From the NCBI GenBank assembly GCA_037045355.1, contig JBAOHO010000014.1:1-64000 (forward strand): a DNA stretch of 64,000 nt. The letters run 5' to 3'. This DNA is from Candidatus Nanopelagicales bacterium (lineage in GTDB: Bacteria; Actinomycetota; Actinomycetes; S36-B12; GCA-2699445). Position numbers and translations under genes: made by a program. Positions 42,603 through 52,080 of this stretch are shown piece by piece; the stretch's first letter is position 1, and each line of letters opens with the position of its first letter. The notes under the pieces are model-generated. The model made no database searches. It worked only from the letters and a program-made list of their open reading frames with translations, and had not been told where the DNA came from.

Positions 42603-43388
42603 TCAGGAAGAGTGAGGAACCAGGCACTGTGGGACCGCCTGGAACGTGAAGCCGCGCTTGATCCAGCGCGGCAGCATGATCCGGACCGCCTCGACGGTGT
42701 TGGGGCGGTCGCCACCGCCGTCGTGGAGCAGGATGTTGGACTTGTCGTAGGTGGCGTCCTCGAGATAGCCCAGGAACTCCGGGATCGGGGGCTGGTCCCA
42801 GTCGACTGCCCAATCGGTCCACAGGATGGTCTTGTAGCCGGCGTCTTTGGTGACCGCGCGGACACGTTCGTTGGTGGATCCGTAGGGCGGCCGCATACAC
42901 GCCGCCATGGAGGGACCGACTGCTCGCGCGGTCCGTTTGAACTGATCGCGGATCGCAGGGTCGCTGAGGGTGGTCAGATCGGAGTGGTCCCACGTGTGGT
43001 TGCCGATCGCGTGGCCCCCAGCGACGATCTTCTTGATCAAGTCGGGGTGTTGCGCCACCATCTCGCCGACCACGAAGAACGTCGCCGTGGCATCGTGCTT
43101 GGCCAGTACGTCGAGGATCTGCTGGGTGTACGGCACCCAGGGTCCGTCGTCGAACGTCAGATAGATGACCTTGGCGTTCGGGTCCACCGTGGCGCTGGCC
43201 GACGGTGACTGCGATTCCTCGGGTTCGGGTGCGAGGCTGTTGGGGACGTCGGGGGATTTCGTGGGCGCGGGGCGGGCCGCCTGGTCCGACGCCGCCGTCG
43301 TCGGAGATTCGGGCGCACCTGGGGTGCACGCCGAGAGGACCGCAAGAATCAGTGCAGCCGCCAAGGCTGCGAACCCCTTACCCAACAC
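42603..43388 (-). CDS. Polysaccharide deacetylase (NodB domain), lipoprotein
   Basis: 261 residues from GTG 43388. The signal peptide ends in a lipobox (AVLSACT), then a Pro/Ser/Glu-rich linker of about 50 residues. The NodB domain has the catalytic TFDDGPWVPYTQQIL, the zinc-binding IGNHTWDHSDLTTLS (H-x3-H), MRPPYGSTNERVR and ILLHDGGGDRPNT. It should remove acetyl groups from cell-wall or surface polysaccharide outside the membrane. GACACT lies 6 nt before the start. It is a single gene, upstream of the alpha/beta hydrolase in the same direction. Confidence 0.9.
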   Translation of the reverse strand: MLGKGFAALAAALILAVLSACTPGAPESPTTAASDQAARPAPTKSPDVPNSLAPEPEESQSPSASATVDPNAKVIYLTFDDGPWVPYTQQILDVLAKHDATATFFVVGEMVAQHPDLIKKIVAGGHAIGNHTWDHSDLTTLSDPAIRDQFKRTARAVGPSMAACMRPPYGSTNERVRAVTKDAGYKTILWTDWAVDWDQPPIPEFLGYLEDATYDKSNILLHDGGGDRPNTVEAVRIMLPRWIKRGFTFQAVPQCLVPHSS

Positions 43389-43394
43389 CTCTGC

Positions 43395-43400
43395 AGTGTC
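43395..43400 (-). promoter_or_regulatory. Putative -10 box (GACACT), leaderless mRNA
   Basis: On the minus strand GACACT ends 6 nt before GTG 43388. Confidence 0.45.
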
Positions 43401-43419
43401 ACATCCTGTCGTCGCCGTG

Positions 43420-44097
43420 TCACGCTGCCACCGGGCGCGAGTCGGTGGCGTGCTTCCTCCTGGTCCCGGTGATCGCTGCGAATCCCGCCACGACGCCCAG
43501 GCCGAGAAGTACCGCCAGGACCCAGTCGACCGGCGTCAGGACGCTGTTCTGGATGACGTAGATCACGATGAACGTGCTGAAGGGCAGGAGGAGAAGCATC
43601 GTGGTGATCAGTCCTGGGTTGTAGCCCTCGTGTCTGATCTGAAAGAGCACAGTGTGTTGGACACAGTTGACGCCGACGTTGAAGACGACCAGGCCGAGGC
43701 CGACCCAGGGGGCGATGCCTGCCAGGAGTGCGCCGAGGATGGCCCATCCCCAGACTGTGACGATGTTGACGAAGAAGACGTAGCCCTCGCTCAAGGGGGT
43801 GTTGTCCCCGGGAGTGTCCGCTGCGAAGACGGTGTCGTGATTGAAGAACGACTTGAACCCGCCGGGTAGGACGTACTCCTCGAACTCGTGCACCATCAGG
43901 ATCGGCAACTGCAGCCACAGGAGCCACGCATAGGTGGGGATGTCCCAGTTCTGCAGTCGAGCGGTGATCAGGACGGTCAGCAGGATGGGGGCCAGCAGGC
44001 AGCCGCCTGTGACCTGCCAGGCCACATTCGCCTTGGCGAAGAACCCCGCAGGTGGGCCCAGGTCGCTTCGTATCGGGTGGGCAGTTGCTGCTGACAT
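43420..44097 (-). CDS. HXXEE-domain membrane protein
   Basis: 225 residues with about five or six membrane helices. The name-giving motif occurs as PILMVHEFEEYVLPGGF near residue 70, and a second conserved block is VGVNCVQHTVLFQIRHEGYN PGLIT. These polar residues inside the membrane suggest a metal or substrate site, but no function is established for the family. AAGGGG upstream of ATG 44097 may serve as a weak RBS. It is a lone gene between the NodB gene and the divergent ilvD. Confidence 0.72.
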   Translation of the reverse strand: MSAATAHPIRSDLGPPAGFFAKANVAWQVTGGCLLAPILLTVLITARLQNWDIPTYAWLLWLQLPILMVHEFEEYVLPGGFKSFFNHDTVFAADTPGDNTPLSEGYVFFVNIVTVWGWAILGALLAGIAPWVGLGLVVFNVGVNCVQHTVLFQIRHEGYNPGLITTMLLLLPFSTFIVIYVIQNSVLTPVDWVLAVLLGLGVVAGFAAITGTRRKHATDSRPVAA

Positions 44098-44233
44098 GTG
44101 AACCCCTTGCCTCCGGGGTCGGAGCTTCCGGCCTCACGTCCAGCGTAGCGGGGGTCGCCGGTCCACTCCCCGGCGGATTTGCCCGCGGCAGTCCGCGAGC
44201 AGTGGGCCGCCGAACGGATGCCAGTTCGTCTCA

Positions 44234-44239
44234 TACGCT
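44234..44239 (+). promoter_or_regulatory. Putative -10 box (TACGCT), leaderless ilvD mRNA
   Basis: TACGCT ends 7 nt before ATG 44247. Confidence 0.52.
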
Positions 44240-44246
44240 GTTCTCC

Positions 44247-45992
44247 ATGACACCGACCCCTGAGTCCCCCACGACACCGACGCCTGAGTCCCCCACGACA
44301 CCGACCCCTGACATCAAGCCCCGCTCCCGTCAGGTCACCGATGGCCTCGAACGGGCACCCGCCCGCGGGATGCTGCGGGCGGTCGGAATGCGAGACGAGG
44401 ACTTCTCGAAACCTCAGGTCGGCATCGCATCGTCGTGGAACGAGATCACGCCGTGCAACTTGTCGCTGCAGCGCCTGGCCCAGGCCGCGAAAGAGGGCGT
44501 TCACGCGGCCGGGGGCTACCCCCTGGAGTTCGCCACCATCTCGGTCTCCGATGGCATCTCGATGGGTCATGAGGGGATGCATTTCTCGCTGGTCAGCCGA
44601 GAGATCATCGCTGACTCGGTGGAGACCGTCATGGAAGCTGAACGGCTGGACGGCATGGTCACGTTCGCGGGCTGCGACAAGTCGCTGCCAGGGATGCTGA
44701 TGGCGGCAGCCCGCCTGGACGTCGCCAGTGTCTTCGTGTACGCGGGGTCCATCCTGCCGGGCCACGTCACGTTGACCGATGGTTCGGAGCGGGACGTCAC
44801 GATCATCGACGCGTTCGAGGCCGTGGGGGCGTGTGCGCGGGGACTGATGTCCCGGGAGGACGTCGATCGCATCGAGAGGGCGATCTGCCCCGGTGAGGGG
44901 GCCTGTGGCGGCATGTACACCGCCAACACGATGGCCAGCATCGGCGAGGCCATCGGGATGTCCCTGCCGGGGTCGGCCGCCCCGCCCGCCACAGACCGGC
45001 GCCGAGACGGCTTCGCCCGCAAGTCGGGGGAGGCAGTCGTCGACCTGCTGCGCCAAGGCATCACCGCTCGTCAGATCATGACGCGCGAGGCCTTCGAGAA
45101 TGCGATCACGGTGCTCATGGCGTTCGGGGGCTCCACCAATGCCGTATTGCACCTGCTGGCGCTTGCGCACGAGGCAGAGGTGCCCTTGGAGTTGGAGGAC
45201 TTCCACCGCATCGGTTCGAAGGTGCCGCTGCTGGCCGACCTCAAACCGTTCGGGCGGTATGTGATGAGCGACGTCGACCGGGTGGGAGGTGTGCCCGTGG
45301 TGATGCGGGCGCTGCTCGATGCCGGGCTGTTGCACGGTGACTGCCTCACGGTGACGGGGCACACAGTGGCCGAGAATCTGGCGGACATCGCCCCACCGGA
45401 CCCCGACGGTGAGATCCTGCACGCCACTCAGGACGCCCTCGGGCCGACCGGGGGCATCACGGTGTTGTCCGGTTCGCTGTGCCCGGACGGCGCTGTGGTC
45501 AAGAACGCCGGTGTTCCGGTGGAGCACTTCGAAGGTCGGGCTCGCGTGTTCGAGCGCGAACAGGCCGCCATGGACGCTCTGGAGGACGGGACCATCCAAG
45601 CCGGTGATGTGGTGGTCATCCGTTACGAAGGCCCCAAGGGTGGGCCCGGTATGCGGGAGATGCTGATGATCACCGGAGCGATCAAGGGTGCCGGCCTCGG
45701 CAAGGACGTCCTGCTCATCACCGATGGTCGGTTTTCAGGTGGGACCACTGGACTGTGCGTGGGCCATGTCGCTCCGGAAGCGGTCGATGGTGGTCCCATC
45801 GCGATAGTGCAAGACGGCGATCGGGTGGCGATCAACATCGCTGAGCGGTCCCTGGACCTGCTGATCGACGACGAGGAGATGCAGCGCAGGCTGCGGGATT
45901 GGGAACCGCTGCCCGCCCGCTACACAAGGGGTGTGCTGCACAAGTACGCGCGACTGGTGGGTTCGGCATCGCGCGGCGCGGTGTGTGACTGA
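44247..45992 (+). CDS. ilvD: Dihydroxy-acid dehydratase
   Basis: 581 residues. An Fe-S enzyme that makes 2-keto acids in valine, isoleucine and leucine synthesis. RAVGMRDEDFSKPQVGIASS and WNEITPCNLSLQRLAQAAKE (cluster Cys) begin the core. MVTFAGCDKSLPGMLMAA and CPGEGACGGMYTANTMASIG carry the other two Cys, and FGGSTNAVLHLLALAHEAE and TDGRFSGGTTGLCVGHVAPE follow. The first 20 residues are an odd TPTPESPT repeat coded by a 24-bp direct repeat. The -10 box supports the full-length start, although native activity would only need residues after about 25. It lies 8 kb from ilvBNC. Confidence 0.95.
   Translation: MTPTPESPTTPTPESPTTPTPDIKPRSRQVTDGLERAPARGMLRAVGMRDEDFSKPQVGIASSWNEITPCNLSLQRLAQAAKEGVHAAGGYPLEFATISVSDGISMGHEGMHFSLVSREIIADSVETVMEAERLDGMVTFAGCDKSLPGMLMAAARLDVASVFVYAGSILPGHVTLTDGSERDVTIIDAFEAVGACARGLMSREDVDRIERAICPGEGACGGMYTANTMASIGEAIGMSLPGSAAPPATDRRRDGFARKSGEAVVDLLRQGITARQIMTREAFENAITVLMAFGGSTNAVLHLLALAHEAEVPLELEDFHRIGSKVPLLADLKPFGRYVMSDVDRVGGVPVVMRALLDAGLLHGDCLTVTGHTVAENLADIAPPDPDGEILHATQDALGPTGGITVLSGSLCPDGAVVKNAGVPVEHFEGRARVFEREQAAMDALEDGTIQAGDVVVIRYEGPKGGPGMREMLMITGAIKGAGLGKDVLLITDGRFSGGTTGLCVGHVAPEAVDGGPIAIVQDGDRVAINIAERSLDLLIDDEEMQRRLRDWEPLPARYTRGVLHKYARLVGSASRGAVCD
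44250..44312 (+). repeat. 24-bp direct repeat in the ilvD N-terminal coding region
   Basis: Two full copies and a 15-bp part copy of acaccgacccctgagtcccc.. encode TPTPESPT twice and TPTPD. It starts two codons after the ATG. Confidence 0.85.
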
Positions 45993-46003
45993 GCTCGAGG
46001 GGA

Positions 46004-48433
46004 TCAGCGGCCGCGGTGTGAAGCGAGAGTCTTCAGCACGGCCCCACCCCCGGCGGCGATCAGCACCAGGGCGATCGCGGCCAGTTGCCACTGGGAGCTG
46101 CCGGAGGGAACCACGGGCTCCATTGTCATGACGTAGGCGACGCTGCCGGTGGCATCGTCGGGCAGTCCATAGGGCAGGGCTGATGTCGCGCGATCGGCAG
46201 AAGCGTTCAGATAGGCGACAGCCAGGGCCGGCTGGTCACTGGATTTCACGACGCCTTCGTAGATCTTCGCGGTGCCCTTGCGCTGGAGCATGTCGATACC
46301 GGTGGCGAACTGCGCGGATCCCGAGGCGGCGGCGTCAGCTCCGCCGGCGAGTTGGGTCAGGGCTGACCCGACCTCAGCCGTCCCGAAGGCCAAGGCGCTC
46401 GCACCCTCGGCGAACTGGGCTGTCCCGGCGGCAAGCTCAGCGGACCCGGTCGCGGCCTTGCCGAGACCATCCGCCAGTTCGGTAGTCCCTTCGGAGAGTT
46501 TCCCGGCTCCGGACGCAGCCTTGGCTGACCCGGTGTCCAGTTGCTCGAGGGCGGTCTCGGTGAGCTTCAGGCCGGCGACGAGTTGGTCCAGGCCCTCGAC
46601 CAGCCCCGGTGATGTCGTGGAATCCGACCGCAGAGCCACGGAAAGCAGGGCGACGCCGGCTTGGATCTGCCTAAGCGCGGTCAACTGCTGGTTGCTCTCG
46701 GCCGCGATCAGGTACGCGCGCAGGTTCTCCGTGCCGAGGTCCGTGAGCAGATCAGTAAGGGCCTTGGTCAGGTCGGCCGAGCCGTCGGCGGCGGACTGGC
46801 TGTTGTCTCTCGCGGCGCGTAACTGATCACACTGCGCGGCTGTCAACGATGAGGCGGGCGGGGGGCAGACGGTCGGGTACAAGGTCGCGAGTTCGGTCGC
46901 GGTTGCGGCGGTCTCGGCGGTAACCGTCCCGGACTCGGTGGTAGCCGTGGAGAGCCCGTCGTAGATGTCGTACAGGTTGTTGTTCAACGTCACGGTCTGC
47001 TGCGCGAGTGCCTGGGCAGCGACGACTGATGCTCCGACCGCCTGCTCCAGCGTGGGGTTCGTGGGGGTCGGTGAGGGGGAGGGGAACACCGGTGTGCCGT
47101 CCGGTGTCGGAATCGGGGTCGGGGCCGCCGGGATACTGGTGCTCGGCACCGGAACCGGCTTGTCGTCGGGGGAGCCGACCGCATCCGCCAGTGCGTCGGC
47201 GCCATTACGGATCTGCTCTGCCGCGCCCACCAACTCCGGGTACTTGCTCGCGAGCTGGTCGATCCCGTCGGCGAGCGAGTCAAGGCCAGTGGCCAGGCCC
47301 TCGGTGCCCGTTGCGAGTTGATCAGCGCCGGTGGCGGCGCCAGCCAGCCCCGTTGCCAATTGCTGTTGTCCCGCACTGATCGCACCGGCTCCGGAGGCCA
47401 ACTGTTGGGTGCCGGGCACGAACTTCTCGTTGAAGCCCAGCGCGATCGCGTTGGTTCCGTCGGCCAGTTGCCCGATTCCGGTGGCCAGTTGCCCGGCCCC
47501 CTCGGCGAGTTGTGCGGTCTGGTTGTTCAGCTGTTCCAGGCCAGAGGCCAGTTGTTCGTTGCCGTCGAGGGTCTTCTCGAACAGGTCCGTCGTGAACTCC
47601 AGGGATGGGTCGGAACTCTGATCGACGGGCACTACATTGAGCAGAACTCCGGGCACCGAACCGTTGTCGATCGTGGCCGAGAACTTCACCGTCTGCTGGT
47701 AACTGCCCATGGGCGGATACAGCAGCAGATTCCACATCAGGATGGTGTTGCCCTCGCGGTCAGTGGTGACGATGGCCCCGGAAGTGTCGGTGGCCTCGAA
47801 CGCCTCGGGAAGGCTGGCGGTCAACGTCCCGACAAAAGGCGCGAAGACCGGTTGTTTCTCGGTTGTCCGCTGGCCCAGCGCATTGGTGTAGGTCAGCTTC
47901 TTCTGTTTCACGTCGGTGTTGGTGACGGTGTAGCGGACCTCGAGTGCCCCGGTTCCACCGACGATGACCTCGGGGTCCACGACCTCCCCGTTGAGCCGGT
48001 ACTCCGCGTGCATGGCGACGGCAAGAGGCTTGTCCACCAGCGCTTCGGTCAGGATCGTGGTGGGTTCGGGACCACCGACGTCGATCTCGATGCCGTCAGC
48101 GGTCACTTCGGGGCGTCCCCGCTGGTTCAGGTAGACGACGTTGGCGGTGGAGGACGGGTCCTCGATCGTTCGTTCCTCGCCGGCCGGACTGCTGATCCGG
48201 CTGATGAGTTGCGACTCGATGGGCAGGCCGCGCGGATCGAGCTGCGACACGACGATCTCGTCGTTGACCAGTTCGGCGCTCTGGCGTCCGGCCGGCACCG
48301 CCCGGGGCAACCCGGAACTGCGCAGGGCAGCCTCCGCTGCCAATACCTCACCCGACGGCTCGGCGTGTGCGGCGGCCAGGGGAGGTGCGAGTGCCAGTAG
48401 AAATGCCGCGACTGTCGTCGTCGCCCTGATCAC
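46004..48433 (-). CDS. YhgE/Pip-like exported repeat protein, partner of MMPL transporter
   Basis: 809 residues from GTG 48433. The N-terminal signal peptide ends near AAAHAEP. A beta-rich extracytoplasmic region (residues 40-280) follows. Next are long coiled-coil-like arrays of about seven residues of the type QLATGxxQLAxG (AEGAGQLATGIGQLADGTNA; AKAASGAGKLSEGTTELADG). A Pro-rich linker (VPVPSTSIPAAPTPIPTPDG) separates two arrays. The C terminus has a single membrane helix (QLAAIALVLIAAGGGAVLKT). Such proteins accompany MMPL or phage-receptor-like YhgE systems. GTGA overlap with the MMPL stop shows coupling. The role is probably structural, spanning the envelope for lipid or surface-molecule export. 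Confidence 0.75.
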   Translation of the reverse strand: MIRATTTVAAFLLALAPPLAAAHAEPSGEVLAAEAALRSSGLPRAVPAGRQSAELVNDEIVVSQLDPRGLPIESQLISRISSPAGEERTIEDPSSTANVVYLNQRGRPEVTADGIEIDVGGPEPTTILTEALVDKPLAVAMHAEYRLNGEVVDPEVIVGGTGALEVRYTVTNTDVKQKKLTYTNALGQRTTEKQPVFAPFVGTLTASLPEAFEATDTSGAIVTTDREGNTILMWNLLLYPPMGSYQQTVKFSATIDNGSVPGVLLNVVPVDQSSDPSLEFTTDLFEKTLDGNEQLASGLEQLNNQTAQLAEGAGQLATGIGQLADGTNAIALGFNEKFVPGTQQLASGAGAISAGQQQLATGLAGAATGADQLATGTEGLATGLDSLADGIDQLASKYPELVGAAEQIRNGADALADAVGSPDDKPVPVPSTSIPAAPTPIPTPDGTPVFPSPSPTPTNPTLEQAVGASVVAAQALAQQTVTLNNNLYDIYDGLSTATTESGTVTAETAATATELATLYPTVCPPPASSLTAAQCDQLRAARDNSQSAADGSADLTKALTDLLTDLGTENLRAYLIAAESNQQLTALRQIQAGVALLSVALRSDSTTSPGLVEGLDQLVAGLKLTETALEQLDTGSAKAASGAGKLSEGTTELADGLGKAATGSAELAAGTAQFAEGASALAFGTAEVGSALTQLAGGADAAASGSAQFATGIDMLQRKGTAKIYEGVVKSSDQPALAVAYLNASADRATSALPYGLPDDATGSVAYVMTMEPVVPSGSSQWQLAAIALVLIAAGGGAVLKTLASHRGR

Positions 48434-51303
48434 CTACTCACCCCGCTGAGTTGTGGCTCGTCGGGCTCGGGCTCGACAGCGGGGGGGACGTCCGGGGGCG
48501 GGGAACCGGGGGAGTCGGTGGGTCGGGCATCCGTGGGCTCGCGCACCAGCGTCACGAATCGGTGGACAAGCAGAGCCAGCAGTCCCGCCAGGAACGACGG
48601 GATGATGGCGATTTCCATCAAAGTGCCCAAACCGGTGTCGCCGACACCCGACACCGCGATGGTGACGGCCATGACGATGCCGCCCAGGATCAACGGCAGG
48701 CCATATCTGCGTAGCCGCGTGAATGAGGACACGATGGCGAGCAGCAGCAGCGCCCACGCGGCCATCTGGCCGGGGTTCTGATTGGTGTAAGGGATGAAGG
48801 CGCGGATGAGGGCGTACAGGATGGCCACGGACATACCCCCGCACAGCAGGGCGATGATGCGCGCGCCCGGCGCGTTCCCGGCGCCCGGAGTGCCGCGCGG
48901 CAACCACACGATCAGGCCTCCCACTACCGCGGAGATGATGATCGCCACGTCGATGTAGGGCACTGTTCCGTCGTCCGGGATGATGCGGGAACCAATCACC
49001 CAGGCGATGAGTACCCCGACGAGGGTGGCCAGTAGGGGCATCATCGGAGCCGTCGCTTCTGCGACAGTTGTCGGTCGGGTGTGTTTGGGCGGGTCGTGGA
49101 TGGTCTCGAGGGCGCCCGGATCTCCCTCGATCTCAAGGTGCGGCAAGGCCCGGTCGAGCCAGCGGGGCAGCCACCAGGTGATCTTCGCTGCGAGGACCAT
49201 CAGCGCGGGTACCAGCAGGCAGCGCACGATCGTCGCATCGACGAGCACCGCGGTGGCCAGACCGACGCCGAAGAGTTTGGACAACGAGTCGTCGGACAGC
49301 AGGACGAATGACGAGAAGACCACGACCATGATGGCGGCGGCGGAGGTCACGACTTGCCCGGTGTCGGCCAGTCCGCGGCGAACCGCGACCACCATGTCCT
49401 TCGACTTCGCCCAGTGCTCTTGGAACGCCGTGAGCAGGAACACCTCGTAGTCCATGGACAGGCCGAACAGCACGGCGAACATGATCATGGGGACGAACGT
49501 CTCGATCGGCACGAGGCGGTCCAGTCCGATCAGGTTGGCGCCGTATCCGAACTGGAAGATCAGCACCACGACGCCGTACGCTGCCGCGATCGACAGCAGG
49601 TTCATGGCAGCGGCCTTGATGGGGATCACCAGCGAGCGGTAAGCGATCAGCAGAAGCATGGCGGACAGCAGCACCACGCCGCCGATGAACACCGGCAGAC
49701 TTTGTCCGATCTGCACCGAGAGGTCCATCATGATGGCCGTCAGTCCTGCGACGTGGGCGTCCTCTTCCTCACCAGTCGTCGCGGCGGGCAGGACATCGTC
49801 GCGCAGGGTTCCGACCAGTTCTTGAGTGGCGGGATCCGCGGGACCGGTCGTCGGCGTGACTTGGATGACGGCCACCCCGCCATCGGGGCTGACGATGGCA
49901 TCGCCGACCTCCTGGATGCCGGGCGTGTCCTTGAGGACGTCCTCCAGGGAGGTCAGGCGCGGGTCCTGGGTGCGTGGGTCCCCGCCGGAATCCAGATCGG
50001 CGTTCTTGGGCGCGGTCGCCGGCTTGTTCATCTGGACGACGACCGCCAGTGGTCCGGTGTAGCCGGGGCCGAAGGCGTCGCTGATCATCTCGTTCGCCTG
50101 GTAGCCGGTGGTGTCGGGGGGCAGGAAGGAGTCGTCGATCTGGCCGAATTCCATCTTGGTGATCGGGAACGCCATCAGGAGCAGGAGCAGGATGGAGCCG
50201 ATGGCGAATGGCCAGGGACGGGTGGTCACGGCGTCGGCGATCCGCGCCCACATGCCCCGGTCCAGGTGGTCGTCATCGGTGTGATGGGCCTGTCGGTCCT
50301 TCTTGGGCAGGACCCGATGCTTCATGAGTCCGAAAAGCGCCGGTACCAAGGTCAAGGACGCCATGATCGCCACGAAGATGACGACCGCCGCTGCGTATCC
50401 GAGCCATGCGAGGAACTGGATCTGAGTCAGCGCCAGTCCGCTGACGGCCAGGATCAGCGTGGTCCCGGCGAAGACCATGCCGGCGCCGGCGGTGCCGGCG
50501 GTTCGCCCGATGGAGTCATTGACCTCGAAGCCCTTACGCAGCAATGTCCGGTGGCGCACGACCAAGAACAGGGCGTAGTCGATCCCGACGCCCAACCCCA
50601 GCATCGATCCCAGGATGGGGGCGGCGTCGGGGACGAAGACGAGTCGGCCCAGCAGTCCGATGATGGCGGTGCCGATCCCTACGGACATGATCGCGCTGAG
50701 CAGCGGGACGACCGCAGCGGCTATGCGGCGCAGGGCGAAGAGCAAGATGATCACGGCGGCGAGCAGTCCCAGGCCCTCGCTCGCCGACGACGTTCCCTGC
50801 GACAGGATCTGCCCCATGGAGCCGCCGATCGCGACCTTGCATTCGGGGGCCGAGTTCACGGCGGCGTCGAGGACGTTCTGCGCTGTGCTCTTCTCGCCCA
50901 GCTCCGCGTCGGCGATCTGCACGTTGAGAATTGCGGTCTGGCGGTCGTCGGACAGCAGGTCCTTCTCCTGGGCTGGCCCTGTGACCCGGAGGACACCGGT
51001 CACATCGAGCAGGGCGGCGCGGGTCTTGGCGACCTGCTCCTTGCCCGCGCCTGTCCCGAGGTCTTCGGTGCCGCACTGCATGACCACCGGCTGCGCTCCT
51101 GTGGAGGCGCCCGTGAAGGCTCGGCTCAGCAAGGTCTGCCCGGTGGCGGAGTCAGTGCCCTCCAACGTGATGGTCTGGACCCCGGCCGCGGGGAGGCGGT
51201 TGTTCAGACCGCTCACCAGCAGCAGCGCGATGATCCACAAGGCCAGCACCAGCTTGGCGTGATGCGCGCACCATACGGCGATTCGGTACAGAGCGCGGGT
51301 CAC
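48430..51303 (-). CDS. MMPL-family (RND) lipid transporter
   Basis: 957 residues from GTG 51303. RND topology is clear: helix 1 (VLALWIIALLLVSGLNN), a first periplasmic loop, then helices 2-6 with GLGVGIDYALFLVVRHR, the diagnostic MMPL block. The second half has helices 7-11 with MFAVLFGLSMDYEVFLLTAF. Its periplasmic loop includes SFLPPDTTGYQANEMISDAF. Extra hydrophobic segments after residue 720 and a Pro-rich tail (PGSPPPDVPPAVEPEPDEP) extend it. MMPL proteins export lipids or siderophores with the proton motive force. It is coupled to the DUF998-like gene before it and the YhgE-like gene after it by 4-bp overlaps. The cargo is unknown. Confidence 0.92.
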   Translation of the reverse strand: MTRALYRIAVWCAHHAKLVLALWIIALLLVSGLNNRLPAAGVQTITLEGTDSATGQTLLSRAFTGASTGAQPVVMQCGTEDLGTGAGKEQVAKTRAALLDVTGVLRVTGPAQEKDLLSDDRQTAILNVQIADAELGEKSTAQNVLDAAVNSAPECKVAIGGSMGQILSQGTSSASEGLGLLAAVIILLFALRRIAAAVVPLLSAIMSVGIGTAIIGLLGRLVFVPDAAPILGSMLGLGVGIDYALFLVVRHRTLLRKGFEVNDSIGRTAGTAGAGMVFAGTTLILAVSGLALTQIQFLAWLGYAAAVVIFVAIMASLTLVPALFGLMKHRVLPKKDRQAHHTDDDHLDRGMWARIADAVTTRPWPFAIGSILLLLLMAFPITKMEFGQIDDSFLPPDTTGYQANEMISDAFGPGYTGPLAVVVQMNKPATAPKNADLDSGGDPRTQDPRLTSLEDVLKDTPGIQEVGDAIVSPDGGVAVIQVTPTTGPADPATQELVGTLRDDVLPAATTGEEEDAHVAGLTAIMMDLSVQIGQSLPVFIGGVVLLSAMLLLIAYRSLVIPIKAAAMNLLSIAAAYGVVVLIFQFGYGANLIGLDRLVPIETFVPMIMFAVLFGLSMDYEVFLLTAFQEHWAKSKDMVVAVRRGLADTGQVVTSAAAIMVVVFSSFVLLSDDSLSKLFGVGLATAVLVDATIVRCLLVPALMVLAAKITWWLPRWLDRALPHLEIEGDPGALETIHDPPKHTRPTTVAEATAPMMPLLATLVGVLIAWVIGSRIIPDDGTVPYIDVAIIISAVVGGLIVWLPRGTPGAGNAPGARIIALLCGGMSVAILYALIRAFIPYTNQNPGQMAAWALLLLAIVSSFTRLRRYGLPLILGGIVMAVTIAVSGVGDTGLGTLMEIAIIPSFLAGLLALLVHRFVTLVREPTDARPTDSPGSPPPDVPPAVEPEPDEPQLSGVSR

Positions 51304-52058
51304 GTGAGCATCCTGCCGTTATCGGACGCTGCCTCGGGCCACATGTCCGATTTTGAACTGAGCTGAGGGAACCGCGACAGGGTCGAGAGGGGTGGATGAT
51401 GCGCGAGTCCGAGCCGAAGTTGCTCGCGGTCACGACGGCGTAACTCGCCGTGCGCGAACGCGGCGATGAGGACGATGGCGACCTGTGCCGCCAGCAGCAG
51501 AGTCCGTTGCGGCAAACCGCTGAGGTGCAGCAACGGCGCAGCGGCTGCGGCGGTGAGCGCGCAGGCGACGAGTGGCGCGGGCCACAGGTGGGGTCGACGC
51601 TGCGCGCCGGCGGCGATCTGGATCGCTGCCGCCGAGATGACAGTCAACACAGCGACGCAGAAGACAAGGACCGCACTCGCGTGCAACTCCGCGGGTACAG
51701 GAGTGTCGGTGGACGCCGAACAGAACCGTTGCCCGGGTGGACACGGCAGCGGGGTGGCCACGATGGCGACTGCCGCCATCGCAGCGAGTAAGGCCGCGCC
51801 CCCGACGCCGCGGCGCCATGACCACAGAGCGGGAACGACGACCACGATCCCCAACGCCGCGACAACCATGGCTGCCCGCCCCCACTGCGGGGCGAAGGCG
51901 CCCTGGGCGGACAGGGTGCTCAGGTACTGCTCGTACTGCTTGAAGCCAGGGTTCGCCGCGCCGCCGATGGAGACCAGGATCCACACCGCCAACACGCAGA
52001 GCGCGGAGATTCGCACCGTGACCCCGGCGCTCGGGGACCCAGACGTCCACCGGACCAT
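51300..52058 (-). CDS. DUF998-like integral membrane protein
   Basis: 252 residues from ATG 52058 with six or more membrane helices (ISALCVLAVWILVSIGGAAN; AAMVVAALGIVVVVPALWSW; AALLAAMAAVAIVATPLPCP). The loop YEQYLSTLSAQGAFAPQWG after helix 1 is like DUF998 proteins, whose function is unknown. Two Cys flank the outer loop (CPPGQRFCSAS). TACAGT 6 nt before the ATG indicates a leaderless operon mRNA. Its stop overlaps the MMPL GTG, making this the first gene of a three-gene export operon. Confidence 0.7.
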   Translation of the reverse strand: MVRWTSGSPSAGVTVRISALCVLAVWILVSIGGAANPGFKQYEQYLSTLSAQGAFAPQWGRAAMVVAALGIVVVVPALWSWRRGVGGAALLAAMAAVAIVATPLPCPPGQRFCSASTDTPVPAELHASAVLVFCVAVLTVISAAAIQIAAGAQRRPHLWPAPLVACALTAAAAAPLLHLSGLPQRTLLLAAQVAIVLIAAFAHGELRRRDREQLRLGLAHHPPLSTLSRFPQLSSKSDMWPEAASDNGRMLT

Positions 52059-52064
52059 GGGTCC

Positions 52065-52070
52065 ACTGTA
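52065..52070 (-). promoter_or_regulatory. Putative -10 box (TACAGT), leaderless MMPL-operon mRNA
   Basis: On the minus strand TACAGT ends 6 nt before ATG 52058. Confidence 0.55.
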
Positions 52071-52080
52071 GGCACCTGGA

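Noticed and set aside
49354..51366. 670-residue open frame on the plus strand opposite the MMPL gene
   Set aside because: A GC-rich shadow of the real gene: composition is dominated by Asp/Gly/His/Gln/Arg runs, there are no domains, and it covers exactly the antisense of a clear MMPL transporter.
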